Under the pieces are notes generated by a model, which was given only the letters and a program-made list of their open reading frames with translations, did not search any database and was not told the origin of the DNA. Shown here one piece after another: positions 41,522-48,459 of a stretch of 55,818 bases of DNA. Source of the DNA: a virus; IMG/VR virus record IMGVR_UViG_3300028822_000225, positions 1 through 55,818 of that record. One strand, 5' to 3'. The position numbers and the translations under genes are program-made. How positions within the stretch are numbered: position 1 is the stretch's first letter; every line of letters starts with the position of its first letter.

Positions 41522-41613
41522 TGTAAAGAAAAAAAAGAGGGTTTTTATAACTCCACCCCGAGCAACACAAAAATAAGAAAAATAAATATTCAAATAAAAA
41601 AAAATATAATAAA

Positions 41614-41913
41614 ATGAGATTGAAAAAACTAAAACAACAAAAGAATAAAGAACAAAAAGAGAAGAATTTTATTTCTTATGATGATTACTCAAGAAGGCTT
41701 AATTTATTTAATCAAGTTAATGTTTATTATAAAAGGAGTTTATTTAAGTTTTATAGTGGGTTATGTTGTTTATTTATTGGAATTATTCCCAATGGTTTGG
41801 GTTTTATTTTTTATCCTTTAGGTTTTTATCTTCTTAATATTAATAAGAAAGATGTTTATAGTAAGATTTATCTTTATAGAATTAAATTTAAATATGGATT
41901 TAAGATCATATGA
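41614..41913 (+). CDS. Small membrane protein, 99 aa
   Basis: A charged N-terminus (KLKQQKNKEQKEKNF) is followed by a hydrophobic segment with a central turn (LFKFYSGLCCLFIGIIPNGL and FIFYPLGFYLLN), one hairpin or two short helices. The A/T-rich codons match neighbours. TATA-like ATAAATATTC is about 27 nt upstream. First gene of the rightward operon. Function unknown. Confidence 0.6.
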   Translation: MRLKKLKQQKNKEQKEKNFISYDDYSRRLNLFNQVNVYYKRSLFKFYSGLCCLFIGIIPNGLGFIFYPLGFYLLNINKKDVYSKIYLYRIKFKYGFKII

Positions 41914-41976
41914 GTTTATGGTATTTGTTTATAAAATGGTTAATGTTATTTTAAAAAATATTGATAAAATTAAAAG

Positions 41977-42053
41977 TTATAATGTTATAGGATTATATTA
42001 TTATAATGTTATAATTTTATTTAAACTCGTATGTAGTTACAAATATTTAAATA
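41977..42053 (+). promoter_or_regulatory. AT-rich repeats and leaderless promoter before 42075
   Basis: TTATAATGTTATA occurs at 41977-41989 and 42001-42013. ATATTTAAAT (42044-42053) is 26 nt upstream of the ATG at 42075. A long ORF in this gap (41852-42073) overlaps the repeats and is rejected. Confidence 0.55.
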
Positions 42054-42074
42054 GTAGTGGTGCTTTAATATAAT

Positions 42075-42209
42075 ATGAAACAAGAACAGATAATAAATAA
42101 AATGATTAATTCAGAAATAGAGTTTGATCTTAAAATGAACTATGTGCTTATAGTTTATTATAGGAATGGTTTAAGGTTTAAATATGTTAATAAGGAGTGT
42201 TTAAAATGA
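42075..42209 (+). CDS. Small protein, 44 aa
   Basis: MKQEQIINKMINSEIEFDLK then VLIVYYRNGLRFKYVNKECL. Leaderless promoter upstream; the GGAGTGTTTAAAATGA end is the joint to the next gene. No family recognised. Confidence 0.6.
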   Translation: MKQEQIINKMINSEIEFDLKMNYVLIVYYRNGLRFKYVNKECLK

Positions 42210-42343
42210 TGATTGAAAAAAGGTTTAAATCTTATAATGATTATTTAAATTTTTTGTATTCTTTTAAAAGGATAGAGGTATTAAGTAGATTTGATATAAA
42301 TAAAAAAGAGTATGTAGTCCTTTATGAGGAGGGTTTAAAATGA
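42206..42343 (+). CDS. Small protein, 45 aa
   Basis: Starts ATGATG overlapping the previous stop. Reads MMIEKRFKSYNDYLNFLYSF, then a strand-type KKEYVVLYEEGLK end. GGAGG, TTTAAA and ATGA join it to the next gene. No family recognised. Confidence 0.6.
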   Translation: MMIEKRFKSYNDYLNFLYSFKRIEVLSRFDINKKEYVVLYEEGLK

Positions 42344-42519
42344 GTTATAAAATAATAAATGATACAGAAGCATTAATGACTAAAATAGATGATTTAATAA
42401 TTGATATTGAAGATTTGAGATATAATAAAAACTATTCTGAAGTTGCTTGTAATGTTAAAGGGTTTATATTTGATATTTTAAGAGAAATGAAAGGGGGTTT
42501 AAGTGAGAATGATATATGA
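42340..42519 (+). CDS. Small helical protein, 59 aa
   Basis: MSYKIINDTEALMTKIDDLI, IDIEDLRYNKNYSEVACNVK and a final helix FIFDILREMKGGL. Overlaps both neighbours (GTG start of the next at 42503). Easily missed at 59 codons. Function unknown. Confidence 0.62.
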   Translation: MSYKIINDTEALMTKIDDLIIDIEDLRYNKNYSEVACNVKGFIFDILREMKGGLSENDI

Positions 42520-42925
42520 GGAAATAGACGAAAGTCTTTTTATAAGTCGTTTTGAGGATTTTAAAAGGGTTGAAACAGATGAGAAGGGTGGAAACTTTAC
42601 TTATAAGGGTTTAAGATATTTATTTAATTATCTTGATGATTTAAGTGAAGACACAGACGAAAATATACAGCTTGATGTAATTGCTTTATGTTGTGATTTT
42701 TCAGAATATAAAGACATTAAAGAGTATTTAAGGGATTATGGAAACCAACACGAGGTCCTTAAAAAAGAAATTGAAAACCTTAAAGATACTTTTGAAGAGA
42801 AAACAAAAAAAGAAAACCTCTTAAAAGACCTTTACAGCAGGTTAGAAGAAGAAATAAACGAGAAAACAACACTTATAAAGTTTTCAGACGATTTGAACGA
42901 GGGCTTTATAATTGGGAGTTATTAA
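42503..42925 (+). CDS. Acidic helical protein, 140 aa
   Basis: The start is taken as the GTG at 42503, placed seven bases after GGGGG exactly like the ATGs of the neighbouring joints; an ATG two codons on is possible. EDFKRVETDEKGGNFTYKGL and a long K/E helix (LKKEIENLKDTFEEKTKK). Ends the first sub-operon: poly-T repeats follow. Confidence 0.62.
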   Translation: MRMIYEEIDESLFISRFEDFKRVETDEKGGNFTYKGLRYLFNYLDDLSEDTDENIQLDVIALCCDFSEYKDIKEYLRDYGNQHEVLKKEIENLKDTFEEKTKKENLLKDLYSRLEEEINEKTTLIKFSDDLNEGFIIGSY

Positions 42926-42972
42926 TTTTTATTTTTTTTATTTTTTTTATTTTTTTTATTTTTTTTATTTTG
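42926..42972 (+). terminator. Poly-T repeat tract and adjacent hairpin
   Basis: Four runs of eight T separated by single A (9-nt period) follow the stop at 42925, matching an archaeal terminator and also a simple repeat. Immediately downstream TGTCTT/AAGACA (42968-42987) can form a hairpin. Confidence 0.65.
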
Positions 42973-43026
42973 TCTTTTATCCTAAGACATAAAACAAGGA
43001 TAGAATTAAACAAGGAGTTTAAAAAA

Positions 43027-43158
43027 ATGGAATTGAACGAGATAGACCAACAAGAGATAGCAAGACTTATAACAGAAGGAAATACGAGTGGGATTTTAGA
43101 TGATGAAGGGGGTTATCGTATTGTATGGGATTTAAAGGTTAATAAGTTTAAAGATTAA
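43027..43158 (+). CDS. Small phage-type protein, 43 aa
   Basis: ATG at 43027 after AAGGAGTTTAAAAAA. Reads MELNEIDQQEIARLITEGNT then SGILDDEGGYRIVWDLKVNK. The IARLIxEGxTSGILDxEGxxIxWxLK pattern recurs in small phage proteins near replication genes (from memory). A longer TTG-started frame is rejected. Confidence 0.65.
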   Translation: MELNEIDQQEIARLITEGNTSGILDDEGGYRIVWDLKVNKFKD

Positions 43159-43211
43159 AGTAACGAAGAAGTGATTACAAAACTTTAAGTAATATAAGGT
43201 TATAAGAATAG

Positions 43212-43382
43212 ATGGAATTAGAAGAAAAAATTAAGGGATTGACTAAAATAGTCAGGAAATTAAATAATGAAATGGTTAGAGTGACACCTTATTGTATTAA
43301 GGATTATTCTAATTGTTTTAAAGACAGGGAATGTTTTTATTATAGGGAATACAAATGGGAATGCAAAAAGAATTTAGTTTAA
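43212..43382 (+). CDS. Small cysteine protein, 56 aa
   Basis: Four cysteines at about 28, 36, 42 and 52 (YCIKDYSNC, ECFYY, WECKK) may bind zinc. Weak TATA-like CTTTAAGTAA about 26 nt upstream. Overlaps the next gene by 28 nt. Confidence 0.6.
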   Translation: MELEEKIKGLTKIVRKLNNEMVRVTPYCIKDYSNCFKDRECFYYREYKWECKKNLV

Positions 43383-43648
43383 AGAGCTGTAATAATTGTA
43401 ATAGGTTAGTTCGTAGGAGTTGGAGATTTAGGGGGGAATTTCTGTGCTATTGGTGTTACCATAAGAAATTAAGGGAATTTCATAAGGAGATTGAAGGGGA
43501 AATAGAAGGAAAAATATCAAAACATTTTCCTGAACCAAAACTTTGTGGAGAATGTAAAAAGATTCTCTCAGATCAGGTTAAAAGTGGCTTATGTAGAGAG
43601 TGTTATCAGAGAGAATACAATAAGAAAAAGAAGGAGAGAAAACTATAA
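43355..43648 (+). CDS. Double zinc-ribbon protein, 97 aa
   Basis: Four CxxC pairs: CNNC (about 12-15), CYWC (31-34), CGEC (64-67) and CREC (79-82), forming two zinc ribbons separated by a helix (HKKLREFHKEIEGEIEGK). The C-terminus is basic. Such doubled ribbons in viruses usually contact nucleic acids or host transcription proteins. Starts inside the preceding gene. Confidence 0.7.
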   Translation: MGMQKEFSLKSCNNCNRLVRRSWRFRGEFLCYWCYHKKLREFHKEIEGEIEGKISKHFPEPKLCGECKKILSDQVKSGLCRECYQREYNKKKKERKL

Positions 43649-43736
43649 CTCTATAAAATTGTAACTAATCAGTGGTGAGATAAATATATAAATGAGTATG
43701 TATTTAATATATCATATTAAATTAGGAGGATTTAAA

Positions 43737-43883
43737 ATGAAACAAAAAAAACGACGAGAACCTGCATACAGCAGAAAAATAGGTAAGTTACTTACTGAAG
43801 ATAAAATTAAATATAGAGGAAACTCTGACAATTTAAAGGCAGAAATGTCTATTATGCCTAATTTGTCTGTAACTATTGCTTAA
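43737..43883 (+). CDS. Small basic protein, 48 aa
   Basis: ATG at 43737 after TAGGAGGATTTAAA; the upstream in-frame ATG at 43692 lies within the promoter-like AT stretch and is rejected. MKQKKRREPAYSRKIGKLLT then IKYRGNSDNLKAEMSIMPNL. No family recognised. Confidence 0.6.
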   Translation: MKQKKRREPAYSRKIGKLLTEDKIKYRGNSDNLKAEMSIMPNLSVTIA

Positions 43884-43884
43884 A

Positions 43885-44124
43885 ATGGAAGTAGAATTAA
43901 GTAGTATATCTATGAAGATGTCAGATTTTAGGGTCTGTGAGGATTGTGGTAGCTTTAACTTCTATGAAAATGATGTATGTAGTAGATGTTTTAGTGAGAA
44001 CGAAGACGGGAAAGCACACTTTAGAGAAGTTACTGACGAAGATATAAGTAATGAATATAACTTTTGGATAGATGAAGAAGGTTATACAGAGGAAGAAGCA
44101 GATAACTTACTTGTGGAGGTTTAA
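43885..44124 (+). CDS. Zinc-ribbon protein, 79 aa
   Basis: ATG one base after the previous stop. FRVCEDCGSFNFYENDVCSR then CFSE gives two CxxC pairs; the rest is acidic (TDEDISNEYNFWIDEEG). The ribbon-plus-acidic-tail form suggests protein or RNA contact. The end GGAGGTTTAAAATG leads to the next gene. Confidence 0.68.
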   Translation: MEVELSSISMKMSDFRVCEDCGSFNFYENDVCSRCFSENEDGKAHFREVTDEDISNEYNFWIDEEGYTEEEADNLLVEV

Positions 44125-44125
44125 A

Positions 44126-44335
44126 ATGGGACATATAGCAGAAATGTATTTTGATATAGAAGAATGCCCTTATTGTAAGGGAACTAAATTAAAGGCGATT
44201 ATAACTAAAACAGATATTGCTTATTTTGATGATGGAAAGTATTGGATTGATGAGATGGAGAGTGATTTTCCAGATGATGTAAGTATAATTTGTTGTGATT
44301 GTAACAAGGAGATAGAAAATGAAAAAGATATTTAA
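44126..44335 (+). CDS. Zinc-ribbon protein, 69 aa
   Basis: ATG at 44126 directly after GGAGGTTTAAA; a longer frame overlaps the previous gene. MGHIAEMYFDIEECPYCKGT with a second pair CCDC near residue 60. Acidic middle. Overlaps the next gene by 17 nt. Confidence 0.68.
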   Translation: MGHIAEMYFDIEECPYCKGTKLKAIITKTDIAYFDDGKYWIDEMESDFPDDVSIICCDCNKEIENEKDI

Positions 44336-44438
44336 TGTAGATATAGTTTATGAAGGTAGTCAATCTGAACTTATGGATGATTTAAATTCCTTAGATGGAA
44401 TTATTAAATTTGAGATTGTTTTAGAGGAGGATTATTGA
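44319..44438 (+). CDS. Small acidic protein, 39 aa
   Basis: ATG at 44319 after AAGGAGATAGAAA. MKKIFNVDIVYEGSQSELMD then a beta-alpha-like GIIKFEIVLEEDY. Reads like one half of a small fold. No family recognised. Confidence 0.55.
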   Translation: MKKIFNVDIVYEGSQSELMDDLNSLDGIIKFEIVLEEDY

Positions 44439-44440
44439 AA

Positions 44441-44680
44441 ATGAAATGTCTGAAATGTAAGAAAGATATTAACTATTTATTAGTTAGTTTTGTAAAACAC
44501 CACGATGGAACTCTAAGTATTGATGAGTATGGATTTGAGGAATATGAGGAAGAACCAGCTATTCAGGATTGGGAGGAAGAAAAATACTTTTGTCCAGAAT
44601 GTGATGAATTGCTTTTTGAATGTGGTGATGAAGCAATAAATTTTTTGAAAGGGGAGAAAAATGACGAAAGCACAGATTGA
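44441..44680 (+). CDS. Zinc-ribbon protein, 79 aa
   Basis: MKCLKCKKDINYLLVSFVKH with the second pair CPECDELLFEC (about 52-62). The central part is strongly acidic. ATG at 44441; a TTG two codons earlier is in frame. GGGGAGAAAAATGA joins it to the next gene. Confidence 0.68.
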   Translation: MKCLKCKKDINYLLVSFVKHHDGTLSIDEYGFEEYEEEPAIQDWEEEKYFCPECDELLFECGDEAINFLKGEKNDESTD

Positions 44681-44861
44681 TGACCTTTTTTGTGAGTGTG
44701 ATAATTGTTTTAAGGAAACTCAAGAGAATATTAACCTGACAGGAGAGGAAAGGAATTTTTTAATTGGTTTGCTTGAAGAAACGAGAAATAAATTTGATGT
44801 TGGTGAGATACTTGACTATTCTCATATAGTTAAGGACTTGCTTGATAAGTTGTATTTATAA
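44661..44861 (+). CDS. Small helical protein, 66 aa
   Basis: MTKAQIDDLFCECDNCFKET, then LTGEERNFLIGLLEETRNKF and VKDLLDKLYL. Three cysteines at the start could pair with a neighbour. GGGGAGAAAA is the ribosome site. No family recognised. Confidence 0.62.
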   Translation: MTKAQIDDLFCECDNCFKETQENINLTGEERNFLIGLLEETRNKFDVGEILDYSHIVKDLLDKLYL

Positions 44862-44862
44862 A

Positions 44863-45012
44863 ATGGAATATGAAGTAGAATTTGTAGGTCACCATATAAT
44901 TGATGTGGAAGCTAAAAGTCCAGAGGAAGCAGAGGAGAAAGCCATAAAAGAATTTGGTGGGTTTGACCGATTTGATGTAAATGTGAATGAGATAGGAAAT
45001 GAAACCGAATGA
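44863..45012 (+). CDS. Small acidic protein, 49 aa, VEAKSPEEAEEKAI type
   Basis: MEYEVEFVGHHIIDVEAKSP then EEAEEKAIKEFGGFDRFDVN. The ...VEADSPEEAEEKAI... segment is a widespread small beta-alpha fold in phages and bacteria (from memory). Start one base after the previous stop; overlaps the next gene by 14 nt. Confidence 0.68.
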   Translation: MEYEVEFVGHHIIDVEAKSPEEAEEKAIKEFGGFDRFDVNVNEIGNETE

Positions 45013-45175
45013 GATTATACCCAAAAATATTAAAGTTAATGTGTATTGGGTATTAGATGAAGAAGATAATATCGTATTTGATTTTGACCTTATGAGAGAG
45101 GAATTTGAAAGTAAATTGAAAGATTTAAAGAGTCTTGCTGGGGGGGTTAAATTGGAGGGATATGCAAATGGATAA
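44999..45175 (+). CDS. Small protein, 58 aa
   Basis: MKPNEIIPKNIKVNVYWVLD, an acidic turn and a helix (LMREEFESKLKDLKSLAG), ending VKLEGYANG. GATAGGAAATG supplies the start; its end provides GGAGGGATATGC for the next gene. No family recognised. Confidence 0.6.
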   Translation: MKPNEIIPKNIKVNVYWVLDEEDNIVFDFDLMREEFESKLKDLKSLAGGVKLEGYANG

Positions 45176-45305
45176 AGAACCACTAAAAAGAACCTTAAAG
45201 AAAGCACAGGATTTAATTAAAAAACATCCTATTGATTTTTTTGAGATAAGCGAAGGTAGAGATGATAAAATGGTTGAAATCAAGATAAGAATTGATTTAA
45301 AATAA
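45168..45305 (+). CDS. Small basic protein, 45 aa
   Basis: MDKEPLKRTLKKAQDLIKKH then PIDFFEISEGRDDKMVEIKI. Helix followed by a strand pair. GGAGGGATATGCAA precedes the ATG. No family recognised. Confidence 0.58.
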   Translation: MDKEPLKRTLKKAQDLIKKHPIDFFEISEGRDDKMVEIKIRIDLK

Positions 45306-45319
45306 AAGGATTTAAAAAA

Positions 45320-45556
45320 ATGGATAGAGAATTTGAAGAGTTATATAACTTATATCTTGAAGAGTGGTATAAAAATCACTCGGAAGGAGAACCCGCCTGT
45401 TATGAGGAGTGGGTTGATAATGAACTAAATGATTTAAGGGGGAGGTATAGAAGATACCTTAAAGAAGCTGTCTTGGAAGATAAAGACTTTGATGAAGCTA
45501 TGGTTGAAGATTTTTATACCTTTTGTGAGGAAGAGATAACAGACCCTATTTGGTAA
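45320..45556 (+). CDS. Acidic helical protein, 78 aa
   Basis: MDREFEELYNLYLEEWYKNH, YEEWVDNELNDLRGRYRRYL and a Glu-rich end. AAGGATTTAAAAAA is the ribosome site. No cysteine pair, no membrane segment. Function unknown. Confidence 0.62.
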   Translation: MDREFEELYNLYLEEWYKNHSEGEPACYEEWVDNELNDLRGRYRRYLKEAVLEDKDFDEAMVEDFYTFCEEEITDPIW

Positions 45557-45557
45557 A

Positions 45558-45662
45558 ATGGATGAATTTGAATTAATAGATGTGGAACTTCGTGACAAGA
45601 AAGTAGAACAAGAAGTTGAAGAAGAATTAAAACAAATAGAAAGGGAGTTTATAGGAAAATGA
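45558..45662 (+). CDS. Short acidic protein, 34 aa
   Basis: MDEFELIDVELRDKKVEQEV then EEELKQIEREFIGK; a helix. The ATG is one base after the previous stop, and its own TGA overlaps the ParB-like start. Weak support, but tightly packed and in frame with the operon. Confidence 0.45.
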   Translation: MDEFELIDVELRDKKVEQEVEEELKQIEREFIGK

Positions 45663-46276
45663 AAAAAACACACACAAGACAAAAACTTGAAGATAAGAAA
45701 ATTATCAATCAAAGGATTGAGGAGTTGAAGAAAGAATTTAAGAAATTTACTTCAAACAGGATAGGAGAGATGTATAAAATATTAAGTAAGATTGTTGAGA
45801 TTAGGAAACAGGAAAACCGAAGATATGCTCCTCGTTCTTTAGAATGGGAGAAAGACCTTAATCTAAATTCTATGCAAATTAGATATATCTTTTCTTACCA
45901 ATACATTTCAGGTATGTCTGAAAGATTGATAGAAGAAGGGAAAATCACAGACACAGCGGTATGTTGTCTTATTTATAGATTTAGTTTCTTAAAAGAACCC
46001 CAATGGCAAAATCGTATGGTTCAAAAATATCTAAATAAAGAGATAAGGATTTCTGAAAGTGCGGAGATGGGTGTTAATGAACTAAAAGATTTTCTTTTGG
46101 GAAAAAAGATAATCAGAAAAGATGATAAATATATTCTTACTGCAACAAAAACACTTCGTTCTATGTCATCTCGTCTAAGAAAAAAACAAGATGTCTTAAA
46201 GAAATCTAAACACAAAAAATCACTATTATATCAAATAAATGAACTAAAGAGAGAAGTGGAAGGATATTTGAAATGA
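45659..46276 (+). CDS. ParB/KorB-like helix-turn-helix protein
   Basis: 205 aa. From about 75: NLNSMQIRYIFSYQYISGMS then ERLIEEGKITDTAVCCLIYR, FLKEPQWQNRMVQKYLNKEI and RISESAEMGVNELKDFL. This is the order of ParB central domains (HTH, IxEGKIxxxxA helix, QxxxVxKxL helix, ISxxEA). The N-terminal ParB nuclease box is missing and the C-terminus is basic. Could act in replication initiation, partition or regulation. Lies in the early-type operon that begins at the candidate origin. Confidence 0.55.
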   Translation: MKKTHTRQKLEDKKIINQRIEELKKEFKKFTSNRIGEMYKILSKIVEIRKQENRRYAPRSLEWEKDLNLNSMQIRYIFSYQYISGMSERLIEEGKITDTAVCCLIYRFSFLKEPQWQNRMVQKYLNKEIRISESAEMGVNELKDFLLGKKIIRKDDKYILTATKTLRSMSSRLRKKQDVLKKSKHKKSLLYQINELKREVEGYLK

Positions 46277-46554
46277 AATATACAACAATCGCAGTTATGC
46301 CAGAAGTGAAAGAGAAATTTGAGAAGTTTAAGGATTTCTTACGAAGTGAAAAAAAGGTGTCAGATAGCCAATTTGTTGATTTCCTTATAGAAAGTAATCT
46401 AAAATATTCTGAATATCTATTCAAATTGAAAGAAGAGGGATGGAAGAAAGAATATACAGACCTTTGTATGAAGGAAACACCTCAAATTAGTTATACTGAT
46501 TTTCGTTTAAATAAAATTAAGGAGGAATTGTCTGATGGAAGAAGTAATCAATAA
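46273..46554 (+). CDS. RHH-like regulator, 93 aa
   Basis: MKYTTIAVMPEVKEKFEKFK with FLRSEKKVSDSQFVDFLIES forms the strand-helix-helix of ribbon-helix-helix proteins. The C-terminal half is helical. Directly follows the ParB-like gene, often seen as a pair in plasmids and viruses. Stop lies within the next gene (20-nt overlap). Confidence 0.6.
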   Translation: MKYTTIAVMPEVKEKFEKFKDFLRSEKKVSDSQFVDFLIESNLKYSEYLFKLKEEGWKKEYTDLCMKETPQISYTDFRLNKIKEELSDGRSNQ

Positions 46555-46699
46555 GACAGAAAACCCTGACTCTATTGAATGGAGATTGACAACAGGGAAA
46601 AGTGTTAAAGTGTATGGAGATGCAAATAAACCTGAAGAATTTAAACAAAAACTTCAGAATGCAATAAATATACTAAAACAATTTGAGGAAGAAAAATGA
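46535..46699 (+). CDS. Small protein, 54 aa
   Basis: MEEVINKTENPDSIEWRLTT, a strand GKSVKVYGD and the helix PEEFKQKLQNAINILKQFEE. AAGGAGGAATTGTCTG precedes the ATG. No family recognised. Confidence 0.6.
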   Translation: MEEVINKTENPDSIEWRLTTGKSVKVYGDANKPEEFKQKLQNAINILKQFEEEK

Positions 46700-46839
46700 T
46701 AGATTATAGGGTTTGTATGTGGGCATTCATAATAATTTGGATACTTACTGCATATCTTTTAATTAGGAGGATTGAGGAAGTAAAGAAACTTAAAGAACTT
46801 CTTGGTTTTGAAGAGGGGCTTGAGTTGAAATACAAATGA
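46696..46839 (+). CDS. Single-helix membrane protein, 47 aa
   Basis: One membrane helix (CMWAFIIIWILTAYLLI, about 7-23) followed by a charged helix. ATGA overlap at both ends. Topology: short outside N-terminus and cytoplasmic tail, or the reverse. Confidence 0.6.
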   Translation: MIDYRVCMWAFIIIWILTAYLLIRRIEEVKKLKELLGFEEGLELKYK

Positions 46840-46973
46840 GAGAAATAGAACAAAGAGTTGAGATACTTGAACAACAGGTATGGAATTTAATTAAAGCATT
46901 AAATAGTATGTCTAAGGTTGAGTTATCTCTATCTGCAAGACTTAGGAAACTTGAAAATGAACGAACTAAATGA
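46836..46973 (+). CDS. Short coiled-coil protein, 45 aa
   Basis: MREIEQRVEILEQQVWNLIK then ALNSMSKVELSLSARLRKLE: heptad-spaced hydrophobics. Overlaps the next ATG by 17 nt. Function unknown. Confidence 0.55.
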   Translation: MREIEQRVEILEQQVWNLIKALNSMSKVELSLSARLRKLENERTK

Positions 46974-47061
46974 AGCAATACAAGAAATATTTGATAGTAT
47001 TCAAGACATAGATATGAAAGAAAATCTTAGAAAAGATTGGGAGAAATTAAATGGTAAGTGA
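46957..47061 (+). CDS. Short helical protein, 34 aa
   Basis: MNELNEAIQEIFDSIQDIDM then KENLRKDWEKLNGK. Bridges two genes with overlaps on both sides, so it may serve for translational coupling. Weakly supported. Confidence 0.4.
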   Translation: MNELNEAIQEIFDSIQDIDMKENLRKDWEKLNGK

Positions 47062-47335
47062 AACAAGTAGAGAAGCATTTAGAGAACTTGATAAGGAAAC
47101 AAGACAGATAGAAGTGCTTAGAGCATTAAGAGAGATACAACCCGCTAACAATAAGATGATTGCAAAGAAACTTTTTTTGGGTATTAATCAAGTTACTCCA
47201 AGAATATACGAACTAAGAAATCAGAAGAAGTTTGTAACATTTAGTCATAAAGATAAGTGTCCTTACACTCTAAAAAATAGTATGTTTTGGAAATTAACTA
47301 AATTGGGAGAGGATAGATTAGATGGAGATAAATAA
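47051..47335 (+). CDS. Winged-helix DNA-binding protein, 94 aa
   Basis: SREAFRELDKETRQIEVLRA, ANNKMIAKKLFLGINQVTPR, IYELRNQKKFV and a short wing end in MFWKLTKLGEDR. The N-x-VTPRIxELR recognition helix is typical of a phage wHTH family near replication genes. Start is inside the preceding short gene. Confidence 0.72.
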   Translation: MVSETSREAFRELDKETRQIEVLRALREIQPANNKMIAKKLFLGINQVTPRIYELRNQKKFVTFSHKDKCPYTLKNSMFWKLTKLGEDRLDGDK

Positions 47336-47519
47336 AACACATAAACAATTCTATTTGAAGGGTGTTGAGGATTTTAGTAATTTTTTTATAAATATGGTTC
47401 CTGAGCCTGATAAAGAATCTCTAAAAAATCTTATTTCTGCTATAAAAGAACAACTTGAAAGGAATATTAATCTAATAATAGAATTAAATAAAACCCAAAA
47501 CAAGAATGAAAATCAGTAA
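47322..47519 (+). CDS. Helical protein, 65 aa
   Basis: MEINKTHKQFYLKGVEDFSN then EPDKESLKNLISAIKEQLER; two helices, charged end. Overlaps the wHTH and ATPase genes by 14 nt at each side. No family recognised. Confidence 0.58.
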   Translation: MEINKTHKQFYLKGVEDFSNFFINMVPEPDKESLKNLISAIKEQLERNINLIIELNKTQNKNENQ

Positions 47520-48126
47520 ATTATTTGATAAGCCAAAGATAATAGGAATATGCTCGGATGTTAATAGTGGGAAGTCTAATCTAATCTATTACCTAATTTC
47601 AAAACTAAGGAAATACTATGATTTTGACCTTTTTACTTATGGTCTTAGGTTTAATATAAATGATAATAAAATATACTCTATTGAGGAACTTGAGGAGATT
47701 CGTAATTCAGTAGTCTTTATAGATGAATTTTTTTCTCTTTTTGATTTGGAAGATAGGAAGAAAGCCAAATTAATAGAAAGAACTATTAGGTTGATTAATC
47801 ACAATAACAACATATTAGTTCTTTGTGGATTGCCTGAAAACTTTAGGAAGTTTATAAGCAATAAACTTGATGCAGTGTTTTTTGGTAAATCAACTCTTGG
47901 AGATTTCATTAATGGTAGCCGTCTGAAACAGATTTGTTTAAGTTATAAAGGAAATGAGTTGGGTTCTACCAAGTTAAATCTGTCTAAAGGAGAGGTTATT
48001 TTCTTTAATAGGAGTTATGAAAAAGTTAATATCCCTTATTTGCCTCAATATGATAGCAAGAAAGATAATGAACCTATCTTAAAATGTGCAAAAAAATGTT
48101 CCAAAAAAAATGTGCAAAAAAAATAA
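47506..48126 (+). CDS. P-loop ATPase, HerA/FtsK-like or Zot-like
   Basis: 206 aa. IIGICSDVNSGKSNLIYYL (12-30) holds the Walker A loop, here CSDVNSGKS instead of GxxxxGKS. VVFIDEFF (69-76) is Walker B, followed by LCGLPENFRKF. Short compared with HerA (about 500 aa). May power DNA translocation, initiation or exit. The C-terminus turns into a lysine/cysteine tail (KCAKKCSKKNVQKK), encoded by a repeated AAATGTGC tract. Opposite the SSB-like gene, which suggests a DNA-handling pair. Confidence 0.6.
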   Translation: MKISKLFDKPKIIGICSDVNSGKSNLIYYLISKLRKYYDFDLFTYGLRFNINDNKIYSIEELEEIRNSVVFIDEFFSLFDLEDRKKAKLIERTIRLINHNNNILVLCGLPENFRKFISNKLDAVFFGKSTLGDFINGSRLKQICLSYKGNELGSTKLNLSKGEVIFFNRSYEKVNIPYLPQYDSKKDNEPILKCAKKCSKKNVQKK

Positions 48127-48159
48127 GGTAAAAAAAATGTGCTAAAAAGGTGCAAAAAG

Positions 48160-48459
48160 ATGAAAACACTGGATATTGAAAAATTAAAGGAGAAAGCAAA
48201 TAGTTTTGAAAGAAAACCAAGTGGGAAGATTAAAGATTCTATTCTCAGAGCAAGGAGGATACTTAAAATCCTTGAAAGAGATAACTTCTCTTGTGTAGAA
48301 TGTGGAAAAAATACTAAATTAACTATTGACCACATAGAAAAGAATAAATTTAAAAGATATGGAAAATCTTGTTATTATAAAATAAACGAATGTCAGACAC
48401 TCTGTTCGGAATGTCATACAAAAAAGAATATAAAAATAAAGTTACTAATTAGTAACTAA
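48160..48459 (+). CDS. HNH endonuclease
   Basis: 99 aa from the ATG at 48160; GTG at 48139 is also in frame. FSCVECGKNTKLTIDHIEKN gives CxxC and the DH of the HNH motif; NECQTLCSECHTKKN gives the N and the second CxxCH. A small stand-alone HNH nuclease, as used by tailed viruses in packaging or as a homing enzyme. Convergent with the SSB-like gene: four bases lie between their stops. Confidence 0.8.
   Translation: MKTLDIEKLKEKANSFERKPSGKIKDSILRARRILKILERDNFSCVECGKNTKLTIDHIEKNKFKRYGKSCYYKINECQTLCSECHTKKNIKIKLLISN

Larger units (their letters stand above)
41034..41613. other. Non-coding divergent region, candidate replication origin and control region
   Basis: About 580 bases without a credible gene, lying between leftward and rightward operons. 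It holds a leftward TATA (41053-41062) and a rightward ATTTATAAATA (about 41211-41221). There is a very AT-rich block of TTATAA repeats (41241-41300) and a hairpin AAAACCCACA/TGTGGGTTTT (41331-41371). Inverted pairs GTAGT/ACTAC (near 41161/41187) and GAGATT/AATCTC (near 41444/41466) and the iteron-like repeats at 41379-41521 complete it. No initiator or polymerase gene is nearby, so origin function is inferred. Confidence 0.55.

Noticed and set aside
41293-41570. Two minus-strand ORFs in the candidate origin.
   Set aside because: Hydrophobic, without promoter or ribosome site, and overlapping the direct repeats.
42926-42972. CRISPR-like or functional tandem repeat in the T-rich tract.
   Set aside because: Simple poly-T/A pattern with a 9-nt period directly after a stop codon; best read as a terminator.
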